Shown here one piece after another: positions 15,236 to 21,556 of a stretch of DNA of 35,408 nucleotides (the stretch's first letter is position 1; each line of letters begins with the position of its first letter). The translations under genes and the position numbers were made by a program. Source of the stretch: CAIZLB01 sp039795875 (GTDB lineage: Bacteria; Patescibacteriota; Minisyncoccia; Phycocordibacterales; CAIZLB01); NCBI GenBank assembly GCA_039795875.1, contig JBDKKY010000008.1:1-35408 (forward strand). The letters run 5' to 3'. The notes under the pieces were generated by a model that saw only the letters and a list, made by a program, of their open reading frames with translations, had not been told where the DNA came from and ran no database searches.

Positions 15236-16990
15236 ATGTCAAAGAAATTTTCACTAGAAAAAATCAAAAATGGCCTTACTAGCACAGTCGGGCGATTCCC
15301 GATGTCTCTAGCAATCGCCTTCGCTATGACGATTATTGGCCTGATATTAGTTGATTCACCGGAGTCATACATTCTACTTAGATTGGAAGCTACACTAGGT
15401 CTAACTTTCTTACTTTCAATTGCTATCAAATTATATACAGAAACCCACTCGTCACGCTTGGCCAAATTATCTTTGTATAGCCTTGGGGCTATTCTGATGC
15501 TTGGCTTCTTCTTTCTATATTCTAAAAATTTAGTGAACACTACGTATGTAGAAGCTCAGCACCCTATGCAATACGTGTCATGGTTATTTGCCACTATAAC
15601 TTTTATTATTGCAGCACCAGCCATTAAAAAAACATATTCAGAATTTGATTATTGGAAATATCTGACACGACTTTTTGGGGCCGTCCTGTCAACTGCAGCA
15701 TATTCCATAATTATATATGGAGGCTTGGCTATCGCTTTTGGAGCAGTCTCATTTCTCTTCAGTCTTGGTTTTAAAGGAGAGTTGTTTGCACGGTTGTGGA
15801 TTATTATTGTTGGCTTAGTTAGCCCAACACTATTCTTGAACCGTGCCCCAGCCATGACCTCAATCGTGAAAGAGGAGGGAATAGAGTACCCCAAAGAGTT
15901 ACGAGGCCTATCATACTATGTGCTGGTTCCCCTCGTATCTATTTATTTTGCCATATTGTATGCCTACTCATTGAAAATTATCCTGACTGCAACCTGGCCT
16001 GAAGGCATAATTTCAATTATGATTCTCGGCTTCTCTGGCCTTGGTTTATTTGTATACATGACACTATATCCGTTGATTAAACAGACTCCTGTGTTTGCTA
16101 AAACAGCCAAAGTATTTTTTGTTCTACTTATCCCACAGATCGTGATGTTGTTTTACGCTGTGATGCTTCGTGTCAATGACTACGGAGTGACTGAACAACG
16201 ATATATGTTGATCGCTGGCGGTGTGTGGTTACTCTATGTCTCTCTATATGCACTTCTAAGCAAGAAAAAAGATTTGAAAATATTTTTTGCTTCATTGTGT
16301 GTCATCGTAGTACTCAGCTCAGTCGGTCCTTGGAGCATGTTTTCAGTATCGGTGCACAGTCAGAAAGCTCGACTGGAAGCCCTGCTATTAAAAAACAATC
16401 TACTGCTAAATAACCAAATGCAAAGAGTCTTGGATCCAAAGACTGTTTCTGTTGACGACCAAAAAGAGATCAGTGGAATCATACAATATTTGAGTACAAC
16501 ACATACACTAGATGTACTACATCCATGGACTCCACAATCTATTAAACCCCATGATGAATCAGCAGTCATGGATTTGCTCGGTATACAAATGGTGGACACC
16601 TATTCATCGATAGATAGCGACGGTCAACTGAATCTATCCATCAGAGACTGGTCTCAAACCTTAGTTGTTGATACACAAGGCTATGATCACTACATATACA
16701 ACCTCATAAGTACTGTTGTTATAGATGGTGCTAACTACCAATTCTCATACAATGATTCTGTGTACGAAGTCCATCAGAATGGTGTGCTTATTGCCTACAT
16801 TCCTTTACAAAATTTTATTCAAGGCCTACTCTCTAAAGCTAAAACGGCACACGATGTGGTGTTGTCGCAAGAAGATATGACGTACATGTTTGAGAATGTC
16901 TCAATTAAATTAAAAATTCTACTGACTGGCATTCAAGGCGCCAAAGATCATCCTTATCTGAATGGTTCACTATTGATAAAAGTAGAATAA
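15236..16990 (+). CDS. DUF4153-type polytopic membrane protein
   Basis: A 584-residue membrane protein. It starts with a short cytoplasmic segment and TVGRFPMSLAIAFAMTIIGL, typical of DUF4153 proteins, followed by roughly ten more hydrophobic helices up to about residue 375 (for example AAYSIIIYGGLAIAFGAVSF and YYVLVPLVSIYFAILYAYSL). Residues 380-584 form a large soluble C-terminal domain, probably outside the membrane. The family is widespread in bacteria with no settled function. The gene stands alone on the plus strand. The hairpin just after its stop belongs to the minus-strand RNA candidate and has no T run in this direction. Confidence 0.75.
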   Translation: MSKKFSLEKIKNGLTSTVGRFPMSLAIAFAMTIIGLILVDSPESYILLRLEATLGLTFLLSIAIKLYTETHSSRLAKLSLYSLGAILMLGFFFLYSKNLVNTTYVEAQHPMQYVSWLFATITFIIAAPAIKKTYSEFDYWKYLTRLFGAVLSTAAYSIIIYGGLAIAFGAVSFLFSLGFKGELFARLWIIIVGLVSPTLFLNRAPAMTSIVKEEGIEYPKELRGLSYYVLVPLVSIYFAILYAYSLKIILTATWPEGIISIMILGFSGLGLFVYMTLYPLIKQTPVFAKTAKVFFVLLIPQIVMLFYAVMLRVNDYGVTEQRYMLIAGGVWLLYVSLYALLSKKKDLKIFFASLCVIVVLSSVGPWSMFSVSVHSQKARLEALLLKNNLLLNNQMQRVLDPKTVSVDDQKEISGIIQYLSTTHTLDVLHPWTPQSIKPHDESAVMDLLGIQMVDTYSSIDSDGQLNLSIRDWSQTLVVDTQGYDHYIYNLISTVVIDGANYQFSYNDSVYEVHQNGVLIAYIPLQNFIQGLLSKAKTAHDVVLSQEDMTYMFENVSIKLKILLTGIQGAKDHPYLNGSLLIKVE

Positions 16991-16998
16991 AGACAAAT

Positions 16999-17077
16999 AA
17001 AAAATCCCGCATCACCGAGATCAATCGAAGCATGGCCCACGCTTTAAAGCCGATTGATCTAACAAATGAATACGGGA
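16999..17077 (-). terminator. terminator of the minus-strand RNA candidate
   Basis: On the minus strand an outer TCCCG/CGGGA pair encloses a perfect 10-bp stem AGATCAATCG/CGATTGATCT, and is followed by six T (A run at 16999-17004). A short AAGC/GCTT stem lies inside the loop. Confidence 0.8.
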
Positions 17078-17349
17078 AAGAAGTTGGGATGGTCCAGACA
17101 TGGACTGCGGAGCCATCGCTGGAGCGAGGAAAACGCAGTGGAGAGGTCCGAACCATCAGGTGAGCCGGTTTGGTCAGCGGTCTTTGATGCCTCTTGTGCA
17201 TCGGCGGGCCACGTAACACTCCATTGTCAGAGGAGGTGAGTGGCGGCCTTTGATGTGGGACCTGCGCGCGCGAGGTATACCCTTATGCTTCCGGCGGCTC
17301 CGAAGGGAGCAGGCCGATGTTAGGCAGACGCACTGGATTGTTTTCACCC
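17005..17349 (-). ncRNA. putative structured non-coding RNA, about 345 nt
   Basis: A GC-rich stretch between a near-consensus minus-strand promoter and a strong minus-strand terminator, without a convincing frame; the longer minus-strand frame runs on through the terminator. Visible hairpins include GCTCC/GGAGC with a CTTC loop (17296-17309), GATGC/GCATC and GTCCA/TGGAC. A pair of repeats with core CTTTGATG lies at about 17177 and 17240 (plus-strand reading). I looked for the conserved blocks of RNase P RNA, tmRNA and SRP RNA on both strands and did not find them. A small frame (ATGGAG..., 16 codons) is present but unremarkable. It is called an RNA by its signals and structure, not by family. 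Confidence 0.45.
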
Positions 17350-17355
17350 ACATAT

Positions 17356-17384
17356 ACATTAACCAGATACACAAAGATTGTCAA
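17356..17384 (-). promoter_or_regulatory. promoter of the minus-strand RNA candidate
   Basis: On the minus strand: perfect TTGACA (17379-17384), a 17-bp spacer and TAATGT (17356-17361). The predicted start is near 17349. Confidence 0.75.
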
Positions 17385-17783
17385 TTTTTTAAAATAAATA
17401 AAAAGAAGGAGATTTTTTTTAGTTTCAGTTTTAAGCAGGCCCAAAGCTGTAGGGAGCAGGGGGGGGGATTGTGGCAATTCTGTCGCCCCTAAAGGGACTC
17501 GTATCCTATAAGTCGGCCCAGTAGGGCCTCCTATAGGCTATGTCGCACAATATATCTTTTGCGACATATTATACCTATACAGCCATAGAGAGACCGCTAA
17601 GCCTGAAATCCATCCCAGAGGCCCAGATCGGCCTTAGGACAGCTGTTTAGGCGTAACTAGTACTTCATACCGCCAGCTCAAGATTGGCCTATATAAGCCT
17701 CTCAACCTCTTATTCCCGACTATCTATATACCCCTTCTTCATACGCAAATGACTTGCATTTACAGCAGGGGTTTTACAGTAAG
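17385..17783. other. non-coding stretch with several inverted repeats
   Basis: No supported gene in about 400 bases. It contains a nine-G run near 17459, a nested hairpin CCTATA-GGCCC/GGGCC-TATAGG at 17505-17537, a perfect 9-bp inverted repeat TATGTCGCA/TGCGACATA at 17539-17568 with a 12-nt loop, and AGGCC/GGCCT further on. None is followed by a T run, so they are not simple terminators. No promoter is convincing on either strand. It could be part of a structured RNA or a decayed element. Confidence 0.5.
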
Positions 17784-17805
17784 AAAAAACGACCCTGAGG
17801 GTCGC
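17784..17805 (-). terminator. terminator of the small membrane protein gene
   Basis: The stem CGACCC/GGGTCG with a TGA/TCA loop is followed on the minus strand by six T (A run at 17784-17789), 26 bases past the stop of the 17831 gene. Confidence 0.85.
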
Positions 17806-17830
17806 ATTTCTTCCAAAACTTAACGATTGT

Positions 17831-18028
17831 CTACTGTGCCTGATTACCTCCGCTACTATCTCCTCCTGTTGGCATCTTTACATTTACATCTAATGAAGCC
17901 TTACCGTCGTTAGAAGTATCTCCCGCAGTACCTGTACCTCTCATATATAGGAAGATTCCTCCGAGTACTAAGATTCCAAGAATGACTCCTATAATCAAAC
18001 CTGAACTATTTGGTGAATCGTTATTCAT
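17831..18028 (-). CDS. small single-pass membrane protein, 65 residues
   Basis: Starting at the ATG at 18028 (MNNDSPNSSGLIIGVILGIL) the protein has a short polar N-terminus, one transmembrane helix at about 10-27 (LIIGVILGILVLGGIFLYM) and a Gly/Asp/Ser/Thr-rich outside tail ending GGDSSGGNQAQ. Upstream in-frame codons extend the frame to 18106, but that part would lie before the probable -10 box (TATTAT at 18053-18058), so I reject it. A dedicated terminator follows. The gene is divergent from the pseudouridine synthase. No family recognised; the shape fits a small membrane-anchored surface peptide. Confidence 0.65.
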   Translation of the reverse strand: MNNDSPNSSGLIIGVILGILVLGGIFLYMRGTGTAGDTSNDGKASLDVNVKMPTGGDSSGGNQAQ

Positions 18029-18052
18029 ATTTTTATGGTAATGAATTAATTG

Positions 18053-18058
18053 ATAATA
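18053..18058 (-). promoter_or_regulatory. -10 box of the 17831 gene
   Basis: TATTAT on the minus strand, 24 nt before the ATG at 18028. A TTAAGA 15 bp further upstream is a weak -35. Confidence 0.4.
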
Positions 18059-18113
18059 CTGACTGGTGGTATGTCTTAATGGTATACCTATCCCATATGT
18101 AGTCAACCTGTGC

Positions 18114-18119
18114 TACTAT
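18114..18119 (+). promoter_or_regulatory. extended -10 box of the pseudouridine synthase gene
   Basis: TG-C-TACTAT 24 nt before the ATG at 18144, with no clear -35 and no Shine-Dalgarno sequence. The leader would be about 18 nt. Confidence 0.4.
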
Positions 18120-18143
18120 GACGTTAATATTTGTTTAATCTAT

Positions 18144-18857
18144 ATGAAAGACTCACCCTCAACATTAGCAGCTCACCTTACCCGCCTCGAGAAATATATC
18201 GCCTCTCAGGGCTTAGCTTCACGTCGTGAGGCCAAAGATTTGATCATTCGAGGCCTTGTAACCGTCAACGGTAAGCGTGCGACGAACACTGGTCTTGGTA
18301 TCGACCCAACAAGAGATACAGTTTTGGTAAAGACAGATAAAGAAAACCCTAAGGAGTACATTTTATTTTATAAGCCTCGGGGTATAGAGACGAGCAAGAC
18401 CAATAAGAACCTCAAAGACATACACGATGTCTTGCCACGCTATAGACATTTGGCACCAATCGGTCGCCTTGATGCTGAGTCTGAGGGTCTTATATTGCTC
18501 TCAAATGATGGGACCTTGACAAAAGCCTTGACTAAGGTCGACTCGAATATCGGTAAGAAGTATGAAGTGACTATACAAGAAAAAGTTATAGATGTCTCAT
18601 TGGCTCAAATGGCTCGCGGAGTCATTTTGGACGGTATCAAAACTAAACCAGCCATTGTCAATAAAAAGAACGACCATACATTCTTTATTGTGCTTCATGA
18701 AGGAAGGAAACATCAGATACGACGTATGAGTGCACATTACAAATGGACTGTGACTTCCCTCAAACGTGTTGCTATCGGTCATGTAGAGATCGGCAACATG
18801 AGACCTATGGAGACTCGTAGTCTAAGCCCGGCAGATGTTAAGAGATTGAAAGCCTAG
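18144..18857 (+). CDS. RsuA/RluB/E/F-family pseudouridine synthase
   Basis: A 237-residue enzyme that isomerises uridine to pseudouridine in rRNA. I place the start at the ATG at 18144 (MKDSPSTLAAHLTRLEKYIA); the frame extends further upstream, but without homology and across the promoter. Residues 12-60 form the S4 RNA-binding domain (RLEKYIASQGLASRREAKDL, VTVNGKRA). The catalytic Asp is in IGRLDAESEGLILLSNDG. The C-terminal signature GRKHQIRRMSAHYKWTV and LKRVAIGHVEIGN closes the fold. Between RluB and RluF the sequence seems a little closer to RluF, but the target base cannot be fixed by eye. A G/C hairpin follows the stop at 18856 without a good T run. Confidence 0.9.
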   Translation: MKDSPSTLAAHLTRLEKYIASQGLASRREAKDLIIRGLVTVNGKRATNTGLGIDPTRDTVLVKTDKENPKEYILFYKPRGIETSKTNKNLKDIHDVLPRYRHLAPIGRLDAESEGLILLSNDGTLTKALTKVDSNIGKKYEVTIQEKVIDVSLAQMARGVILDGIKTKPAIVNKKNDHTFFIVLHEGRKHQIRRMSAHYKWTVTSLKRVAIGHVEIGNMRPMETRSLSPADVKRLKA

Positions 18858-18885
18858 GGGGGCTCCCCCTCCCTGTTTAGAGGCC

Positions 18886-18947
18886 TTGACAAGATTCTTG
18901 ATGTATAGTTATCCACAATTGACAAGATTGACTTCATGATGTCAATA
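18886..18947. repeat. direct repeats, a DnaA-box match and an inverted repeat
   Basis: TTGACAAGATT occurs at 18886-18896 and again at 18919-18929, 33 bp apart. Between them, at 18909-18917, is TTATCCACA, the consensus DnaA box. Immediately after lies ATTGAC/GTCAAT as an inverted repeat (about 18928-18945). It could be a regulatory or protein-binding cluster; a single DnaA box does not make an origin. Confidence 0.4.
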
Positions 18948-18954
18948 CGTATGC

Positions 18955-18983
18955 AATAAAAATACTCGACTGGTTATGTCGAG
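18955..18983 (-). terminator. terminator of the 25-residue peptide gene
   Basis: The perfect stem CTCGAC/GTCGAG (18965-18983) is followed on the minus strand by a T-rich run (TATTTTTATTG). Confidence 0.75.
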
Positions 18984-19016
18984 CACCTCTATCCTCTTTT
19001 ACTCAGCCAAGGAAAA

Positions 19017-19094
19017 TTATTTCTTCGCATCCTTGTTCTGTTTTGGTTTCTTTTTTAGTTTATTTTTTTTATCTCTGAATTCTCCTTTTGCCAT
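19017..19094 (-). CDS. very small lysine-rich peptide, 25 residues
   Basis: A frame of 26 codons including the stop, beginning MAKGEFRDKKNKLKKK and ending KDAKK. Eleven of the 25 residues are Lys and one is Arg, so the product would be strongly basic and disordered, as for a ribosome- or nucleic acid-associated peptide (inference). It is supported by its surroundings: TAGAAT 6 nt before the ATG gives the same leaderless spacing as many genes here, and a clean terminator follows 34 nt after the stop. No signal peptide or membrane part. I do not know its family. Confidence 0.6.
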   Translation of the reverse strand: MAKGEFRDKKNKLKKKPKQNKDAKK

Positions 19095-19100
19095 GTGTAT

Positions 19101-19106
19101 ATTCTA
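19101..19106 (-). promoter_or_regulatory. -10 box of the 25-residue peptide gene
   Basis: TAGAAT on the minus strand 6 nt before the ATG at 19094. Confidence 0.5.
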
Positions 19107-19114
19107 TCATGCAA

Positions 19115-19155
19115 AATAAAAAACCTACAACACATCTTGGGTTGATGTGTGTAGG
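19115..19155 (-). terminator. terminator of the secreted cassette gene
   Basis: The long stem CCTAC-ACACATC/GATGTGT-GTAGG is followed by TTTTTTATTTT on the minus strand. Confidence 0.9.
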
Positions 19156-19178
19156 CTTTTAGGGAAGGGTGAGTTTAT

Positions 19179-19544
19179 TCAACTCCATTCCCTGCCCAGG
19201 CCACGTGCGTAGAATCCGTGATTGGGACTGCGGCCCCCGTAGCGATGGAATCGCCGTTGATTACCACCAGCACGCCAAGCTTTTGGCATAGGCTGACGCT
19301 GGCCGTAGGAGGCATGTATGTGTACAGGACGAGGGGGCTTGGGCATGCAGATCACGTAATAATCTCCGATAAGGGTTGTCGCCGGGAACAGGACTTTAGG
19401 ATCATGCATTTCCCCGATCTGTGCCGTCGAAGTTTTCCGAGTCGGCTGTGGAGTGGCTCCGGATAAGGCCTGCATCACGCCAGCAACAAACAGTGTTGCG
19501 GCAAGATTGAGGCGTGAACGAGAACTAAGTGATTGTGTGGTCAT
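19179..19544 (-). CDS. small exported hypothetical protein with a basic Gly-rich tail
   Basis: Starting at the ATG at 19544 the protein has 121 residues and opens MTTQSLSSRSRLNLAATLFV. A basic n-region, the hydrophobic LAATLFVAGVMQALSGA and a small-residue site near residue 30 form a likely signal peptide. The mature part has a short predicted strand region (LIGDYYVICMPKPPRPVHIH) and a C-terminal tail rich in Gly, Arg, His, Tyr and Trp (NQRRFHRYGGRSPNHGFYAR). An upstream in-frame ATG at 19580 would mask the signal peptide. GC-rich composition, TTGATA/TAGAGT promoter and own terminator fit the cassette class. The C/A-rich leader ends ACATTCCAAACATAACC. Function unknown. Confidence 0.6.
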   Translation of the reverse strand: MTTQSLSSRSRLNLAATLFVAGVMQALSGATPQPTRKTSTAQIGEMHDPKVLFPATTLIGDYYVICMPKPPRPVHIHASYGQRQPMPKAWRAGGNQRRFHRYGGRSPNHGFYARGLGREWS

Positions 19545-19598
19545 GGTTATGTTTGGAATGTGGATTTTTTGAAGGTCCAAGAGAAACGGACAAATAAA

Positions 19599-19627
19599 AC
19601 TCTACCATGAAGTCTGCACCCTATCAA
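19599..19627 (-). promoter_or_regulatory. promoter of the secreted cassette gene
   Basis: On the minus strand: TTGATA, a 17-bp spacer and TAGAGT; the leader is about 48 nt to the ATG at 19544. Confidence 0.55.
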
Positions 19628-19631
19628 TCCC

Positions 19632-21119
19632 CTAATAAATCACTTCGCTTTCAAAATCATAACCACCATATTTTTCTTTTTTTGGTTTTTTCACAGCTAC
19701 TTTTTTACCGCCTTTGCCAAATCTTTTTTTGGCCATGTATCCATTGTATTTTGGTGCCTTATCTTCTTTTTGTAGTACCACCCCTTCCCCGCCGCCAATA
19801 GAAGCCAAGTAGCGTTCATGAATCTTTTTTAATTCATCTTTTTTTATTTGTAAAAATTCGTATTCAGCTGTATCTGATGATGATTTAAATGAAAAATCTT
19901 CTTCTCGTACACGTGGGTGCACCTCAAGAGCGCGGTCATTGTAACCGAGCATGTGCAGGCCCGCCAACGTACGCACTCGAGAGAGGGCTACATATCCTTG
20001 TCCATATTCGAAGACCTGAGAAAGATCCATCAGTGCACTATCCAAACTCATACCCTGACTCTTGTGTATGGTCATGGCCCAGGCGAGACGAAGTGGAATC
20101 TGAGTGATTGTTGCCAAGACCTTTCCATTGTCCATGACACTCCACTCCATCGGTTCTACAGTTATGTTCAGACTTTTTCCAACTTTGACTATTGGAAAAT
20201 TATTTTCATATCCAACCACGACTCCTAGTGTTCCATTTACAAACCCTTTGTCGGAATTGTTTTTAGTGAACATCACCTTGGCGCCGAGCTTGAGTTCGAG
20301 TTTTTGTGGAGATAAACACCCCTTCATCATGGTTGCGATCAGAGTTTCTTTGCCAGTCGTTCTCATCTCAAAGATCTGTGTAGATTGTTTGATCTTTTGT
20401 AACTCTCTTTCATTGACTGTATCAACATGAGAATTATGAGAATAGAGTTTAGTGACTTCGGGTAAATTGTCTCTATCAACAAACACACGACTCTGCAAAG
20501 TCGAATGCACATCACCATTGATATCTCCGGCACGAATCGATTGGAGCATAGCAGAAAACTCACTATCACTCTGTCGATGTTGTTCCGTCAAGTAGCATGT
20601 CAACGGTTTTGATTCTTTCCAAGCATAACTGGTAAATGTAAATCCAGAATCTTCAAACAATTCTAATGTATCAGTTTTTTTAATAATCGGTGGCAGCTGG
20701 AAAAAGTCTCCAACAAATATAATCTGCAATCCGCCAAAAGACTTATCTACATTTCTAATACTCTTGCAAACGGCATTGACCATATCCAATGTTTTGGCCG
20801 GAAGCATGGAGATCTCATCGATGATAAGCACCTTAGCTTTCTGCAATCGCTTCACAATGTATTCTTTTTCATGCAACGCCTCGATCTCATAGTCGGTCAT
20901 ACTATCTTTGATACCAATGCCTGCCCATGAATGAATGGTCATACCACCGATATGTGTTGCGGCAATACCAGTACTAGCTGTCACTGATGCGTGCACTCCA
21001 TTTGAGGCCAAATAATCAATATATGATTTAATAGTATATGACTTTCCAGAGCCGGGTTCTCCAGTTAAAAATACATTTGCACCAGTTTTGAGAATGTTTA
21101 AAGCGGTCTCTTGAGTCAT
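19632..21119 (-). CDS. PIF1-like superfamily 1B DNA helicase
   Basis: A 495-residue ATP-dependent 5'-3' helicase of the PIF1/RecD-like group, acting in replication-fork or recombination intermediates. Walker A is GEPGSGKS at residues 20-27; motif Ia VTASTGIAATHIGGMTIHSW is the PIF1 signature; Walker B reads VLIIDEISML; motif III GLQIIFVGDFFQLPPI; motif V/VI AMTIHKSQGMSLDSALMDL and GYVALSRVRTLAGL. The last 70 residues form a Lys-rich tail (KRFGKGGKKVAVKKPKKEKY), probably for DNA binding. A TATACT 9 nt before the ATG and no Shine-Dalgarno sequence suggest a leaderless message. Confidence 0.93.
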   Translation of the reverse strand: MTQETALNILKTGANVFLTGEPGSGKSYTIKSYIDYLASNGVHASVTASTGIAATHIGGMTIHSWAGIGIKDSMTDYEIEALHEKEYIVKRLQKAKVLIIDEISMLPAKTLDMVNAVCKSIRNVDKSFGGLQIIFVGDFFQLPPIIKKTDTLELFEDSGFTFTSYAWKESKPLTCYLTEQHRQSDSEFSAMLQSIRAGDINGDVHSTLQSRVFVDRDNLPEVTKLYSHNSHVDTVNERELQKIKQSTQIFEMRTTGKETLIATMMKGCLSPQKLELKLGAKVMFTKNNSDKGFVNGTLGVVVGYENNFPIVKVGKSLNITVEPMEWSVMDNGKVLATITQIPLRLAWAMTIHKSQGMSLDSALMDLSQVFEYGQGYVALSRVRTLAGLHMLGYNDRALEVHPRVREEDFSFKSSSDTAEYEFLQIKKDELKKIHERYLASIGGGEGVVLQKEDKAPKYNGYMAKKRFGKGGKKVAVKKPKKEKYGGYDFESEVIY

Positions 21120-21128
21120 TACCTAAGA

Positions 21129-21134
21129 AGTATA
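21129..21134 (-). promoter_or_regulatory. -10 box, leaderless start of the PIF1-like gene
   Basis: TATACT on the minus strand 9 nt before the ATG at 21119. Confidence 0.55.
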
Positions 21135-21156
21135 ACATATGGCCAAATTGACAATG

Positions 21157-21184
21157 TTGACGTAGGATAGCTGGTTGATATAGA
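21157..21184 (+). promoter_or_regulatory. possible promoter of a plus-strand RNA
   Basis: TTGACG, a 16-bp spacer and TATAGA, pointing away from the PIF1-like gene. The predicted start is near 21191. Confidence 0.4.
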
Positions 21185-21190
21185 CTTTTA

Positions 21191-21475
21191 TACGAGGCAA
21201 GCTGTACTAGGGCACTCGTTGCCCCTGCCCCTCTCTGGACACCCCTCTGACGGGATCCTTATATAACATATACCCAAGGAAAACCTCAACCGTTTACCCT
21301 TGGTTGGCAGGGAGTGGTGCCCTTGTCTGAAATAAACGTTACTAGACTCTCTCCTAGACCAAACAGCTTCAACAACAGCATAGAAAGGCCTTCACTCTGA
21401 AATATAGAGTCCGGTGGAATTGTTAAATAAGGTCTTTGCTGCCGAGAAGTTGGGGGGAGGGTTTTTTATTTGCAA
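21191..21475 (+). ncRNA. possible structured RNA between PIF1-like and GHKL genes
   Basis: About 285 nt with no convincing frame; a 28-codon GTG frame starts near 21317. Pairings seen: GGGC/GCCC near 21210, CCAAGG/CCTTGG near 21275-21303, GGCA/TGCC and ACTCT/AGAGT. A C-rich block near 21222-21231 could pair with the GGGGGGAGGG tract just before six T at about 21462-21467, closing the whole molecule and acting as terminator. The evidence is weaker than for the other RNA candidates because the terminator stem is long-range. Confidence 0.3.
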
Positions 21476-21487
21476 AATTTTATATAG

Positions 21488-21522
21488 TAAAAAGTCCGGC
21501 CGCATGTTTCAGCGACCGGACT
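21488..21522 (-). terminator. terminator of the GHKL operon
   Basis: The perfect stem AGTCCGG/CCGGACT is followed on the minus strand by TTTTTAC. It lies 35 nt past the stop of the GHKL gene. Confidence 0.85.
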
Positions 21523-21556
21523 GTGAGTGTTAGTTTTTTATTTGGTCTAACGCCAA

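Noticed and set aside
16905..17219. 104-codon minus-strand frame
   Set aside because: It passes through the minus-strand terminator and into the antisense of the DUF4153 gene.
17005..17349. RNase P RNA, tmRNA or SRP RNA
   Set aside because: No conserved GAGGAAAGTCC-type core, no tRNA-like ends or tag frame, and no GGAA-capped SRP hairpin on either strand; left as an unassigned RNA.
18909..18917. Chromosome origin
   Set aside because: Only one perfect DnaA box and no dnaA, dnaN or gidA/rpmH neighbours; kept only as a low-level repeat observation.
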